Positions 1-8,956 of a stretch of DNA of 64,000 nt are shown piece after piece (within the stretch, counting starts at the first letter, position 1; each line of letters begins with the position of its first letter). This DNA comes from Bog-473 sp963783245 (GTDB lineage: Bacteria > Actinomycetota > Acidimicrobiia > Acidimicrobiales > RAAP-2): assembly GCA_963783245.1 (NCBI GenBank), contig CAWAMS010000002.1:1054001-1118000 (forward strand), written 5' to 3'. Both the position numbers and the translations under genes were made by a program. A model generated the notes under the pieces. It searched no databases and was not told the origin of the DNA. It worked only from the letters and a program-made list of their open reading frames with translations.

Positions 1-2022
1 CTTGCCGGCGAGGACCTCGGCCAGATCCTCGCGCAGCCGGGCCGTGTCGGGCCATGTGCCACGGGCGACCTCGACGGTGAAGACCTCGACGGCGACGCCC
101 TCTTCGCCGCTCACATTGGCCGCCCGCACGTCCATCCCGTGCAGGGCCAGCGTTCCCGCGACATCGGACAGGAGTCCGGGTCGGTCGGGGGCGGCCACGA
201 CGACCTGCGGCGGGTCGAGGGACACCGACGGGAGCCCGCTCACGCGCACCTCCTCCATGAGGGTCCGGTACGGCGCCGGGATCTGCGGAGGCCCGATGGG
301 CTGCGTCTCCCCGGCGAGTTCGAGGTCCGCCCGCCGGACGAGCTCGCGCACCAGTCCCGCCTTCCAGGGTCCCCACGCGGACGGGCCCGTGGCCCGGCTG
401 TCGGCCTCGGTCAGCGCGCCGAGCAGATGCAGCGTCACCCGATTTCCCGCGGCCCGGGCGACGTTGGCCACCGTGGTGGGGTCGTCCAGGTCGCGGCGCG
501 TCGCGGTGTCCGGCAGGAGGAGGTGGTACCGCACCAGGTCGACCAGTATCTCGACGTCGGGCTCCTCGAAACCCATGCGAGTGGCCATGTCGCGCACGAC
601 CTTCAGGCCGACCGTCGTGTGATCTCCCGGAAAGCCTTTGCCTATGTCGTGCAGCAGTGCGCCGATGAGCAGGAGATCTGGTCGTTCCACCGAGTCGGTG
701 AGCTCCGACGCCACGGCGGCGGCCTCCAACAGATGACGATCGACGGTATAGGTGTGATAGGCGTTGCGCTGCGGTTTGTTCCGCACGGCGGCCCACTCGG
801 GGATGATCCGCACGACGAGACCGTGTTGGTCGAGGGACTCCACCTTGTCGGTGGCCGGGTGGCCCGCCGCCAGGAGGCGGATCAGTGCGGCCAGGAGCTC
901 GGGGTCCCAGGGATCGCTGGGGGGCGGCATCCGGTCAGCCAACCGGTGGAGCGATCCCTTGGCGATGGGTTGGTCGAGCTCGGCCGCGGTGGCGGCCAGT
1001 CGAAAGGCCAGCGACGTGTCCTCCGAGACAGCGGCCGTCGGGAGCAGCGCGATCTCGCCGCTGACATCGACCATGTCCGGGCCCAGGGCGACGGTGGAGT
1101 CCCGCCCTTCCTTGCCGGATCGTTCTTCGCCGCGACGCAGGCGGCGGCGCGGCTTGGGGCTCGGGTCCCACAACTTGCGCCGGCGCCACACGTCGTCGCT
1201 GACCCAGGCGATCTGGCGTCCGGCGGCGGAGACCGCGGCCATAAGGACGTCCGCATCCTCCAAGGCCAGGGCGGCTGCGATTTGGTCCTGATCCTGCAGG
1301 AGGAGCTTGTCCTGTTCGCGTTGGGCGATCCGGTGCAGTTCCACCCGGACGCGGGTGAGGACGGAGGTGGCTTGTTCGAGGGAACCAAGGTCGGCGTAGT
1401 CGGCCAGCAACGGGGCGAAGGCCGAGATGGCCCGCAACACACTCACGTCGCGCAGCCCGCCGTGGCTCTCCTTGAGGTCCGGCTCGAGCAGGAACGCCAC
1501 ATCGCCCGCCACGCTGTGGCGTTCGGCCATCTGGGCCTCGAGGTCGGGCAGGTAGCGCGTGCCGAGCGAATGACGCCAGGCGTTGCGGGCATCGACGATC
1601 AACGGGTCGGCGACCTTGGGGTCCCCCCAGACCAGCCGGGCATCGAGCAGGCCCAGGGCAACCCGTACGTCATCGGCTGCCGTGTCGAGGACCTCACCCG
1701 GCCGCCGCACCGAATGATCCAGCCGGACGCCTTCGTCCCACACCGGGTACCAGATGGCGTCGGCGACCGCCTTTATGTCCCGACGTCCGGAATGGAGAAG
1801 CACGACATCGAGGTCGCTGTAGGGGCACAGCGAACTCCTGCCGTAACCCCCGACGGCAAGAAGTGCCAGGTGACGGCTGTTTTCCCCGACGGCGCGCTCA
1901 GCCAGGGCAGAGAGCCATTCGTCTGCTTCCGCGGCATAGGCGCGGCAGAAATCGTCACCCTGGAGGTCGGGTTGGGCGAGGAGCGCGGCACGTCGTTCCC
2001 GGAGCGACGTGTCAGCGGCCAT
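1..2022 (-). CDS. glnD: [Protein-PII] uridylyltransferase/uridylyl-removing enzyme, C-terminus cut by window edge
   Basis: Bifunctional cytoplasmic sensor of glutamine that uridylylates and de-uridylylates PII. The minus strand is open from an ATG at 2022 to the window edge, giving 674 codons. Visible in order: a nucleotidyltransferase motif GGYGR at residues 58-62 with PYSDLD (Asp70, Asp72); a middle GlnD region with KESHGGLRD; an HD phosphohydrolase motif LLHDIGKG near residue 455; and the start of an ACT domain (DRPGLLSDVAGTLALHGMD) near residue 600. The family is usually 750-900 residues with two ACT domains, so about 100-200 residues are missing. Its ATG lies only 23 bp from the divergent GTG at 2046, so the two genes share a very short promoter region. 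Confidence 0.95.
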   Translation of the reverse strand, partial: MAADTSLRERRAALLAQPDLQGDDFCRAYAAEADEWLSALAERAVGENSRHLALLAVGGYGRSSLCPYSDLDVVLLHSGRRDIKAVADAIWYPVWDEGVRLDHSVRRPGEVLDTAADDVRVALGLLDARLVWGDPKVADPLIVDARNAWRHSLGTRYLPDLEAQMAERHSVAGDVAFLLEPDLKESHGGLRDVSVLRAISAFAPLLADYADLGSLEQATSVLTRVRVELHRIAQREQDKLLLQDQDQIAAALALEDADVLMAAVSAAGRQIAWVSDDVWRRRKLWDPSPKPRRRLRRGEERSGKEGRDSTVALGPDMVDVSGEIALLPTAAVSEDTSLAFRLAATAAELDQPIAKGSLHRLADRMPPPSDPWDPELLAALIRLLAAGHPATDKVESLDQHGLVVRIIPEWAAVRNKPQRNAYHTYTVDRHLLEAAAVASELTDSVERPDLLLIGALLHDIGKGFPGDHTTVGLKVVRDMATRMGFEEPDVEILVDLVRYHLLLPDTATRRDLDDPTTVANVARAAGNRVTLHLLGALTEADSRATGPSAWGPWKAGLVRELVRRADLELAGETQPIGPPQIPAPYRTLMEEVRVSGLPSVSLDPPQVVVAAPDRPGLLSDVAGTLALHGMDVRAANVSGEEGVAVEVFTVEVARGTWPDTARLREDLAEVLAGK

Positions 2023-2045
2023 GGCGGGAACGTAGCATTGGGGCC

Positions 2046-2255
2046 GTGAGCAAAGAGGTAAGCCGCCGGGACAGCAAGCAGCCGGTGCCGGCGCGCCACA
2101 GCGCCGCCATGGTCGCGGTCGGCATCGTCGGCATCATCATCGCCTTCGTCGTCCTGCACGCCATCGCCGGCATCGTCTTCTTCTTCGTCAAGATCGCCGT
2201 CGTGGTCGCCCTCATCGCAGCGGTTTTCTGGCTGCTCGGTCGTTACCGGCGTTAG
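2046..2255 (+). CDS. Small two-helix membrane protein, hypothetical
   Basis: A 69-residue protein of unknown function. After a basic N-terminal stretch (about 20 residues) come two hydrophobic segments rich in Val, Ile and Phe, ending in a short GRYRR tail, so it is probably a small inner-membrane protein. I chose the GTG at 2046 because the reading frame upstream is antisense to glnD; an ATG at 2109, just before the first hydrophobic segment, is an alternative. No family is recognised. It is divergent from glnD and followed by tRNA-Cys. Confidence 0.6.
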   Translation: MSKEVSRRDSKQPVPARHSAAMVAVGIVGIIIAFVVLHAIAGIVFFFVKIAVVVALIAAVFWLLGRYRR

Positions 2256-2291
2256 GGATAGCGCCCACTAGGCTGACCGCCTTGTTGTCAC

Positions 2292-2366
2292 GGCGGCGTG
2301 GCCGAGTGGTTTAGGCAGGGGCCTGCAAAGCCCCGTACCCCGGTTCGAATCCGGGCGCCGCCTCCA
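2292..2366 (+). tRNA. tRNA-Cys (GCA)
   Basis: A 75-nt cloverleaf. The acceptor arms GGCGGCG (2292-2298) and CGCCGCC (2356-2362) pair perfectly, followed by discriminator T and an encoded CCA (2364-2366). The T-loop is GGTTCGAATCC. The anticodon loop CTGCAAA gives anticodon GCA, which reads cysteine codons. Confidence 0.95.
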
Positions 2367-2412
2367 AGAAGGGGAGGGCGTGCAGCGAGCAGCGAGCCGG
2401 AAGCGCGAGCAG

Positions 2413-2961
2413 CTAGAAGTCGTCGTCCTCGATCTTGCGGATTATCTGGGCCGGTACCCCGGCGTAGATGCAGTTGGGTTCGCAGTCCCTGACCACGACA
2501 GATCCGGCAGCGATCACCGCTCCGTCCCCGATTGTCACGCCGGGCATAATGGTGGCCCGGGCGCCGACCCAGGCGCCGTCTCCGACGACGATGGGTCGCA
2601 GAATGTCGGCGCCACCGCATCTGCGCTCGCCGGTACCCACCTCGTGGCTGTCCGTGAGGAACAAAACGTCGCACCCGACGGCCACATTTGCGCCGAGAGA
2701 CACGCGAGCGCGGTTGTCGAACTTGACGCCGGTGTTGATCATCGCCCCGGGACCGAGGGTGACTCTCATTGTCTTGAAGGTAACTCCCGGCCGGATGTAG
2801 ACGAGGATCGGCATGGACATGCCAAGGACCCGAAAAGCCGCTGACCGCGCGATACGAGGGATCAGCGAACTCCCGAGGACGACGTTGACGAGGATGTGAA
2901 AAGCCCCCCGCTCGATGTCCTGCCGGATCATCCCGGCGACGTGGCGGACTCCATGGGGCAT
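2413..2961 (-). CDS. Hexapeptide-repeat (left-handed beta-helix) O-acyltransferase
   Basis: A 182-residue protein of the LbH/maltose O-acetyltransferase-like family, which transfers an acyl group from acyl-CoA to sugars or related acceptors in the cytoplasm. The C-terminal half carries the imperfect hexapeptide repeats (for example VTIGDGAVIAAGSVV) and the usual ending YAGVPAQIIRK. The N-terminal 50 residues are hydrophobic and unlike short MATs, as in acyltransferases from polysaccharide clusters. TAACAT at 2968-2973 lies 6 nt before the ATG, the pattern of a leaderless promoter. It ends facing tRNA-Cys. The acceptor is unknown. Confidence 0.85.
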   Translation of the reverse strand: MPHGVRHVAGMIRQDIERGAFHILVNVVLGSSLIPRIARSAAFRVLGMSMPILVYIRPGVTFKTMRVTLGPGAMINTGVKFDNRARVSLGANVAVGCDVLFLTDSHEVGTGERRCGGADILRPIVVGDGAWVGARATIMPGVTIGDGAVIAAGSVVVRDCEPNCIYAGVPAQIIRKIEDDDF

Positions 2962-2973
2962 TACACAATGTTA

Positions 2974-3769
2974 GTGCCAGCTGTGAAAACGTGAAGTCGA
3001 CGAACGGTCAACATCGGGCCAATTCAACCGGCATTCTGTCTACGTGAAGCCTCCGGCCACGGACGAAATCTCCCGAGGTGCTTGTCGCGCCTCTCGACTC
3101 GATGCGGCATGCTGAACGTTGTCGCGGCGGCGATTCTCGCTTCCGCGCGGTGTGCTTCCCCGCCTTGCCCTGGACACGATCCGTGCGCTCACGGCGCGAG
3201 AAATACGGAAATTGCTTTGAATTAGTGGAAACTTCGTGAAGTGCCTCGTGCGCGCACCCGCGACACCTGCTCGCAGTCTTCACGCACGGGCGGACCGATG
3301 CGGGTGGGCGCGACGACAGAGAAAGGCAGACATGGCCTCTCGTCCTGCGTCGTCCCGTTGTTCGCGCGTGGCGATCTTTTGACAGCCATCGCTCATTCGC
3401 TGAACGTTCGGCCCCCTCGACTGCTACCGGCCTGCAACGTGATTGCAACTGCAGCACACGACGCGAGACGCGTAGGCGTCTCCCTTGGCGACATTGAAGG
3501 GTCCTGTACCGACGGATCCCGTCACGATCCCCGGCGCACGAACGGAGTTGGAGGAGCCGGCGCAACAACCGACGCGCGCGATGCGCGCCGGGTGCGAGCA
3601 TCGACGAGAGACCGTCAGCGAGGCACGAGCGAGTCCGAACGGGGCCGAGCTGCGACTTCACCCGTTGTGGCGAGCTCGATCGCCTGGGTGAGCGTCGCGC
3701 AAGTTGGGACTTACGGTCCTATTGCCCCGTCCTGGGAGCGGCTAAAATGCTTTCGCGAGGGATTGGGTA
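2974..3769. other. Non-coding gap, about 800 bp
   Basis: No convincing gene. Open frames on both strands here are Arg/Ser-rich and match no family I recognise. The stretch separates the acyltransferase from the GGDEF gene and must hold the latter's promoter, but I could not pick a clear -35/-10 pair. Confidence 0.5.
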
Positions 3770-3781
3770 GCGGAGGGTCAT

Positions 3782-4468
3782 TTGCGATTTCGACGAGTTG
3801 TGCCAAAGGCGCACACGGTGCCATCGGGGAATGACCCGAGCGGATCCGCCGCCCCCGTCCAGGTTCTGGAGGAACCGACGCCTGTCGACGCCCACGGTGA
3901 TCCCTCTCGTGAGTTGGTCAGCAGCAGTCTCGAGTCGATGTTCCAGGAGATCTCGACCGGTGACGCGAGTAACCGGTCGGAGCGTCCCGGTGAGCCCATC
4001 GGCAAGTACGACGACCTGTGGCAGCTCTCCCTGGCGGACCCTCTGACGGGACTGGCCAACCGGATGTTGCTTCTCGATCGGCTCAACAGGGAGCTGACGC
4101 GCCGGCGGCGGCACGGAGGATGCGTCATCGTCTCCCATATCGACCTGGACAATCTCAAGGACATCAACGACGAGATGGGGTACAGCTCGGGCAACGAAGT
4201 GCTCCGCGGGATGTCCAGGCGTCTCACGGCGATGCTCCGCAGCGAGGACACCGTGAGCCGGGTGGGTGAGAGCGAGTTGGTGGCTGTCATGACCATCGAG
4301 GACGAGCAGTACGTCCAGCCGCTGATGCAGCGGGTCCAAGCGGTCCTGGACGACCCGATCTCCGTGACGGGGCGCGATGTGCGGGTCGCGACGACGCTCG
4401 GAACGGTGACCGCCCGGAGCTCCGAATCGGCCGAGCAGGTTCTCGAGCGGGCGGGGAACACGGCCTAG
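3782..4468 (+). CDS. Degenerate GGDEF-domain protein, probable c-di-GMP receptor
   Basis: A 228-residue protein with an unstructured 70-residue N-terminus and one GGDEF domain (DPLTGLANR at about residue 86, then a DLDNLKDIND segment). The catalytic signature is GESEL (residues 162-166) instead of GGDEF or GGEEF, so diguanylate cyclase activity is unlikely. The inhibitory-site motif RxxD is kept as RSED (153-156), exactly five residues upstream, so product binding may persist. The start is a TTG at 3782, chosen because GCGGAGGG lies just upstream; a GTG at 3800 is an alternative. No membrane segment or partner domain is present. Confidence 0.8.
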   Translation: MRFRRVVPKAHTVPSGNDPSGSAAPVQVLEEPTPVDAHGDPSRELVSSSLESMFQEISTGDASNRSERPGEPIGKYDDLWQLSLADPLTGLANRMLLLDRLNRELTRRRRHGGCVIVSHIDLDNLKDINDEMGYSSGNEVLRGMSRRLTAMLRSEDTVSRVGESELVAVMTIEDEQYVQPLMQRVQAVLDDPISVTGRDVRVATTLGTVTARSSESAEQVLERAGNTA

Positions 4469-4652
4469 CCCCGTCTGAACCTCAAAAGAGGAATTTCCGC
4501 CGCGAACCCCCGGAGCCTGCTGAATTTGCCTCCCGACCAGGGAAGTGCTTTCCAGATGCCGGGCAAGTCCGCGTGGCCGCCGGGTGATGTTTTCACGAGA
4601 CTTGGGGATTTCGGCCCTAGCTGGTTTCGTGGCGTTTGACTAAACCTACGGT

Positions 4653-4964
4653 GTGTCGATGTACAGCGAACTCCTGAGCGATCTTTTGGTCAGCTCGGAT
4701 GCCGACGAGGTGCCACCCTCGAAGGAGGAGCTCGTCGCCGACCTGCAACAGTGTCGCCTGCGCCTTCACCGGCGGGCCGCCGTGCACAAGCACGTCGTGG
4801 CCGAGGACCTGGCTCGGGAGCTCGATCACGATCGGATCCTGTTGTCCCTCTGCGCCGCCATGTCCATCGATCACGATCCGGCGCGCTTCGTCAATCCGAT
4901 CGCAGAGCGAGCCCGGCTCGAAGCGTTGCTGCGGGCACGCGGCATCGAGTTCGATCCGCTGTAG
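4653..4964 (+). CDS. Hypothetical protein, 103 aa
   Basis: A small, soluble, charged protein without recognisable family. It is mostly helical by composition, with a Leu/Arg-rich middle (LQQCRLRLHRRAAVHKHVVAEDL) and an acidic C-terminus. The start could be the GTG at 4653 or the ATG at 4659. It faces the response regulator gene convergently and may have nothing to do with it. Confidence 0.55.
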   Translation: MSMYSELLSDLLVSSDADEVPPSKEELVADLQQCRLRLHRRAAVHKHVVAEDLARELDHDRILLSLCAAMSIDHDPARFVNPIAERARLEALLRARGIEFDPL

Positions 4965-5008
4965 GCAAGACCAGAAAGTGGCCCTGGCCAGGAACTCTCT
5001 CTGCGGGA

Positions 5009-5680
5009 CTAGAGGTTTCTCGGAGGAGCGCTGGGGTTCAGCGACTTGCGCTCCGCCAGGATCGCCGCGTAGACGCCCGCCTCGGTTCGGCGCTGCATCC
5101 CCAACTTGGCGAGCAGGCTCGAGACATAGTTCTTCACCGTCTTCTCGGCCAGGAAGATCTCCTCGGCGATCTGACGATTGGACCGACCCTGGGCGATCAG
5201 GTCGAGGACGCGCCGCTCTTGGGGCGAGAGACTGGAAAGCCGGGCCTCGGTCTTCTGGCTCTTGCGCAACCGGTCGAAGATGTCCTTGGAGAGGGTGGCG
5301 TCGATGAGCGACCGCCCCTGGCTGACCCGGCGGATGTCGCCGATGAGGTCGCTTCCGCCGATCTCCTTGAGGACGTAGCCGGCCGCACCTGCCATGATCG
5401 CTGAGAAGAGGGCGTCGTCGTCGGCGTACGACGTCAGCATCAGGCACGCCACGTCGGGGTAGAGCGAGCGGATCTCCCGGCACACCTCGATGCCACTGCC
5501 GTCGGGCAATCGCACGTCGAGGATGGCGACGTCCGGCAGGAGCGTGCCTATCTCTTCCAACCCCTGTTGGGCCGTCGCGGCCTGGCCCACGACGTCCATG
5601 TCGTCCTCGGCGTCCAGGAGCGTTTTCAATCCCGTCCGGACCAACTCGTGGTCATCCAGGATGAAGATGCGGATTTTCAT
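5009..5680 (-). CDS. NarL/FixJ-family response regulator, DevR/DosR-like
   Basis: A 223-residue DNA-binding response regulator. The receiver domain (1-120) has the acidic pocket DD at 9-10, phospho-acceptor Asp55 in ILDVRLPDG, Thr in MLTS and Lys in YVLKE. The C-terminal LuxR-type HTH (about 148-205) reads LSPQERRVLDLIAQGRSNRQIAEEI followed by KTVKNYVSSLL. Overall it resembles mycobacterial DevR/DosR. It is divergent from the GAF histidine kinase at 5779, with 98 bp between them, and the two are almost certainly a cognate pair, which in known relatives responds to hypoxia, NO or redox state. Confidence 0.93.
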   Translation of the reverse strand: MKIRIFILDDHELVRTGLKTLLDAEDDMDVVGQAATAQQGLEEIGTLLPDVAILDVRLPDGSGIEVCREIRSLYPDVACLMLTSYADDDALFSAIMAGAAGYVLKEIGGSDLIGDIRRVSQGRSLIDATLSKDIFDRLRKSQKTEARLSSLSPQERRVLDLIAQGRSNRQIAEEIFLAEKTVKNYVSSLLAKLGMQRRTEAGVYAAILAERKSLNPSAPPRNL

Positions 5681-5765
5681 TCCCCCAATATTGCCACGGT
5701 GCGGGCCCCAAAGGCGGCCGGAGACCCGTGGGGGAGTCCCGCCGGACTCTGATCCACCCGACCGC

Positions 5766-5771
5766 TACCCT
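5766..5771 (+). promoter_or_regulatory. Candidate -10 box of leaderless kinase mRNA
   Basis: TACCCT fits the actinobacterial TANNNT -10 consensus and ends 7 nt before the GTG at 5779. That spacing would put the transcription start on or next to the start codon, giving a leaderless mRNA. There is no Shine-Dalgarno sequence before this GTG. Confidence 0.5.
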
Positions 5772-5778
5772 AGGAGCG

Positions 5779-6918
5779 GTGCGACCACTCGATCAGATCG
5801 ACGATCCCGTCAAGCTCCGACGGCTCGTTGAGGCGATGCTGATGATGGAAGGAGAGTTGAGCCTCCCGGTCGTCCTCCGTCACCTCGTCGGTGAAGCGTG
5901 TTCGCTCGTTGACGCCCGTTACGGGGCGCTCGGGGTGCTGAGCGAGAACGGCACGACCCTCGACCAGTTCCTCACGGTCGGTTTGGAGCCGGACGAGGAA
6001 TTTGCCATCGGACCCCGCCCGAGTGGCCGGGGCGTTCTGGGCACTCTGATCATCGAGGCGAAACCGCTGCGCCTGGCCAACCTGGCGCAGAGCCCGGACA
6101 GCTATGGATTTCCGAGCGGTCATCCGCCGATGACGTCGTTTCTGGGCGTGCCCGTGCGGGTCCGCGGCGAGGTGTACGGGAATCTGTACCTCACCGACAA
6201 GAACGGCGCACCCGAGTTCTCCGCGGAGGATGAAGCCACAGCGGTCACCCTGGCCATGGCCGCCGGGATCGCCATCGAGAACGCCCGGTTGCACGGGGTG
6301 GCCCGCGACCACACGTTGACCGAGGATCGGGACCGGATCGCGCGTGATCTCCACGACACCGTCATCCAGCGGTTGTTTGCGGTCGGACTCTCGCTGCAGG
6401 GCACCGCACGGCTCGTGGACCGGCCCGAGGTGGCCAGTCGGATCGGCGATGCCATCAACAAGCTCGACGAGACCATTCGCCACCTGCGCACGGCGATCTT
6501 CAACCTCGAGATGACGATCAACCAGGACGGGTTCCGCCGGATGGTGTTCGATCTTCTCCACGAGTTGACCCCTGTGATCGGGGCGGTGCCCCATGTGACC
6601 TTCACCGGACTGGTCGATACCGCCGTCTCGGGATCGATCGCCGATCACGCACTGGCGACGCTCCGGGAAGCTCTGACCAATGTGGGGCGGCATGCCGCCG
6701 CCACGCACGTCGCCGTCACGGTTGCCGCGGGCGACGACCTGCGTCTCGTCGTCGTCGACGACGGGCGGGGAATGGCCGAGGCCGGTGCCGACGGTCGGGG
6801 GTTGAAGAACATGCGTACCCGGGCCGAGCGGCTCGGGGGAAGCCTGGAGTTGGGCACGTCGCGCGAGGGGGGCACCCGGCTCATCTGGTGGATTCCCCTG
6901 ACCCTTCTGGACGGCTAG
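5779..6918 (+). CDS. GAF-domain sensor histidine kinase, DevS/DosT-like
   Basis: A cytoplasmic histidine kinase of 379 residues from the GTG at 5779 (an upstream in-frame GTG at 5728 would add 17 residues). It has one GAF domain (about 25-170), a HisKA_3 dimerisation helix with phospho-acceptor His192 in ARDLHDTVIQRLF, and an HATPase_c domain (about 275-379) with LREALTNVGRHAAATH, DDGRGM and GRGLKNMRTRAERLGG. DevS and DosT have two GAF domains, so this is a shorter version; I cannot tell whether the GAF binds heme. It sits divergent to its probable partner regulator and is followed by a strong hairpin. Confidence 0.93.
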   Translation: MRPLDQIDDPVKLRRLVEAMLMMEGELSLPVVLRHLVGEACSLVDARYGALGVLSENGTTLDQFLTVGLEPDEEFAIGPRPSGRGVLGTLIIEAKPLRLANLAQSPDSYGFPSGHPPMTSFLGVPVRVRGEVYGNLYLTDKNGAPEFSAEDEATAVTLAMAAGIAIENARLHGVARDHTLTEDRDRIARDLHDTVIQRLFAVGLSLQGTARLVDRPEVASRIGDAINKLDETIRHLRTAIFNLEMTINQDGFRRMVFDLLHELTPVIGAVPHVTFTGLVDTAVSGSIADHALATLREALTNVGRHAAATHVAVTVAAGDDLRLVVVDDGRGMAEAGADGRGLKNMRTRAERLGGSLELGTSREGGTRLIWWIPLTLLDG

Positions 6919-6934
6919 GGAGCGCGCACGACGA

Positions 6935-6970
6935 GAAACGTGCGACCCGGAGAGCCGAGTCGCACGTTTC
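6935..6970 (+). terminator. Hairpin terminator after the kinase gene
   Basis: Perfect 12-bp inverted repeat GAAACGTGCGAC (6935-6946) and GTCGCACGTTTC (6959-6970) around a 12-nt loop, starting 16 bp after the kinase stop codon. The AAAC/GTTT ends give a short U-run on the plus strand. The 260 bp that follow before the exonuclease gene show no gene. Confidence 0.75.
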
Positions 6971-7231
6971 ATGAAACCCCCCGGATCTGGTGCCGGAACT
7001 TCGGGGAAGAGCTACGTCCCTCATCGACGTCTCTTACCCGGCGACCGATTCGCCCCGGCGACGTTGCCCACTTCTTGATGGCCCAACGCTCTGCCTGCCC
7101 ATTATCTCCGTTTCTGTCACGTCGGAGCCAGGGTCAAAGGTCCTGATCCGTCGAGGGGAGCCCGTCGGGGTGGGCCACTCCCTGGAAGCGATTGCCGCGC
7201 CTTTGATACAACGCCGTGACAACCTCGCACC

Positions 7232-7954
7232 ATGAGTAAATGGGTGACGGGTGAGGTACTGGGATTCGACTTCGAGACGACAGGGGTCGACCGGTTCGAG
7301 GACGTACCAGTGTCGTTCGCCCTGGTGACCCTGGTGGGCGGCGTTGTCGTCTCGACCGCTGCGGGACTGGTGGATCCGGGACGTGAGATCCCGGTCGGCG
7401 CAACCGAAGTGCACGGGATCACGACGGAGCGATGCCGTGCCGAGGGAATGGCACTCGTGGACGCGATCGAATTGATCGCTGATGCCGTGGTTTCCGCGGG
7501 GCGACGGGGTGTGCCTCTGGTCGGGATGAAGCTCGACTACGACCTGACCATTCTCGACACGCAATCGCGCCGGCTCTGCGGTGTCGGGCTCCACGAGCGG
7601 GGTTGGCGTGGACCGGCGCTCGACGCGGTCGTGCTCGACCGGCATCACGACCGCTCCCGGAAGGGGAGCCGCACCCTCGGCGCGCTGTGCGCGCACTACG
7701 GGGTGTGCATTGAGAACGCGCATGACGCAGCGGCTGATGCAATTGCCTCCGCCCAGGTCATCCTCACACTGGCTGCGTGTTTCGAGGAACTGGGGGAGAC
7801 CGATCCGTTCGCTCTCCATGAGGCGCAGATCGAGTGGCACCGTGAATGGGCCGAAGGATACGACGATTGGCGCATCAAAGGTGGACTGAGCCCGATTGAC
7901 CGGCGTGACTACATATGGCCGGTGGCTCCCGCGATTCTCAACGCTGCGGCGTAG
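7232..7954 (+). CDS. DnaQ-like 3'-5' exonuclease (DEDDh superfamily)
   Basis: A 240-residue single-domain exonuclease of the RNase T/DNA polymerase III epsilon superfamily. The first acidic motif is GFDFETTG (Asp13, Glu15), followed by VHGITTERC, typical of epsilon-like proteins. A middle Asp is in MKLDYDLTIL, and the last motif HDAAADA supplies His and Asp. No polymerase or UvrC-like domain is attached, so it is probably a stand-alone repair or trimming nuclease on DNA or RNA. It ends six bases before the convergent PhyH gene. Confidence 0.88.
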   Translation: MSKWVTGEVLGFDFETTGVDRFEDVPVSFALVTLVGGVVVSTAAGLVDPGREIPVGATEVHGITTERCRAEGMALVDAIELIADAVVSAGRRGVPLVGMKLDYDLTILDTQSRRLCGVGLHERGWRGPALDAVVLDRHHDRSRKGSRTLGALCAHYGVCIENAHDAAADAIASAQVILTLAACFEELGETDPFALHEAQIEWHREWAEGYDDWRIKGGLSPIDRRDYIWPVAPAILNAAA

Positions 7955-7960
7955 CCCGGC

Positions 7961-8803
7961 TCAGGATTTGAGAAGATCCCACACCATTTCCAGCGTGTCG
8001 CCTTGCTGTAGCACGTACCTGGCGGGGTGTTGTTTGTCGATGTGTCCGATGAGGCCGTTGTAGACCGAGTAGCCGACGAGTTCCCGGAGGCGACGCGGGA
8101 ACGACGCGACTACCTGCGGGGGAATTCCCAGCTGCTGGTTCTCCTGTTGACGAATGAAGCCGGCGCAGTAGTTCATGGCGATGCCCACCCGTCGCTCGTC
8201 GGTGAGGTTCGCGCCACCTCCGTGCCAGAGACTTCCCACCCAGACGAGGACGCTTCCCTTCGACATTTCAGCGGCGACGGTGTCGTAGCGCTCGAGTGGG
8301 TTCGGCGCCAGGTCTCGAAGGTGGCTACGGGGAATCAGACGGGTCGCGCCGTTCTCTTCCGTGAAGTCGGTGATTGCCCACATGGTGTTGCAGATGATCG
8401 GCACGTGAGGCCGGGTGAGTGGTATCACCTGATCGTCAGCGTGTATCGGTTGTGCCCGCTCGCCGGGTTCGATGACGATCGAGGAGAGCGAGGAGATCAG
8501 CAGCCCGGGATCGAGAACGCCTTCAACGATCGGGAGGACATTCGGGTGGACCGGGATCTTCGCGAACGTCGCGCCGTGGACGAGGAGGTTGTAGACGCGT
8601 CTGGTGTGCAGACCTTCGAAGAGATTGTCCGCAGGGACGGTGCCGAGGTCTCGCTCGAGCATGACGAGCGCCTCGTCGATCTCGGCGACGAGGTCGGGTG
8701 CTATGGCGTTCGGAAGGACCGTGTAGCCCTCTTCGGCGATGCGTCGCAGGTGGCCGTCCACGCCGGAGTCCAGGGCCGTGGGGGATTTCGACACGAGTTT
8801 CAT
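7961..8803 (-). CDS. Phytanoyl-CoA dioxygenase (PhyH) family protein
   Basis: A 280-residue Fe(II)/2-oxoglutarate-dependent oxygenase. The iron ligands are visible as IHADDQ (His, Asp) and a distal His in SLWHGGGANLT; an Arg after it (DERRVGIAMNY) is the likely 2-oxoglutarate anchor. It begins SGVDGHLRRIAEEGYTVLPNAI, a common N-terminus in this family. The ATG at 8803 was chosen because the longer open frame runs backwards through tRNA-Val. The substrate is unknown; relatives hydroxylate fatty acyl chains, ectoine or small metabolites. Confidence 0.88.
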   Translation of the reverse strand: MKLVSKSPTALDSGVDGHLRRIAEEGYTVLPNAIAPDLVAEIDEALVMLERDLGTVPADNLFEGLHTRRVYNLLVHGATFAKIPVHPNVLPIVEGVLDPGLLISSLSSIVIEPGERAQPIHADDQVIPLTRPHVPIICNTMWAITDFTEENGATRLIPRSHLRDLAPNPLERYDTVAAEMSKGSVLVWVGSLWHGGGANLTDERRVGIAMNYCAGFIRQQENQQLGIPPQVVASFPRRLRELVGYSVYNGLIGHIDKQHPARYVLQQGDTLEMVWDLLKS

Positions 8804-8878
8804 CGTAGGGAGCGCCGGCCTGACGTGCTCGCCACAATGCCCACCAGGATTTGTCCCGGTGGTAGGGTCACAGCGGAA

Positions 8879-8954
8879 GGGCCGTTGGCGCAGCTGGTAG
8901 CGCACTTGCATGACGCGCAAGGGGTCACAGGTTCGAGTCCTGTACGGCCCACCA
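8879..8954 (+). tRNA. tRNA-Val (GAC), island integration target
   Basis: A 76-nt cloverleaf with acceptor arms GGGCCGT (8879-8885) and ACGGCCC (8944-8950), discriminator A and encoded CCA. The anticodon stem CTTGC/GCAAG encloses loop ATGACGC, so the anticodon is GAC. The gene is complete on this side; a 46-bp copy of its 3' part recurs at 30872-30917, marking the far end of an integrated element. Confidence 0.95.
8907..8952 (+). repeat. attL, 46-bp core repeat within tRNA-Val
   Basis: Covers the anticodon loop through the acceptor stem of tRNA-Val. It is identical to 30872-30917. The right copy lacks the D-arm and the encoded CCA continues differently (CACTCT against CACCAA), so only the left copy is a functional tRNA. 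Confidence 0.93.
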
Positions 8955-8956
8955 AT

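Noticed and set aside
139..2049. Long 636-codon open frame on the plus strand
   Set aside because: It is antisense to glnD, whose nucleotidyltransferase, HD and ACT motifs read clearly on the minus strand. The plus-strand product is Gly/Arg/Gln-rich and matches nothing.
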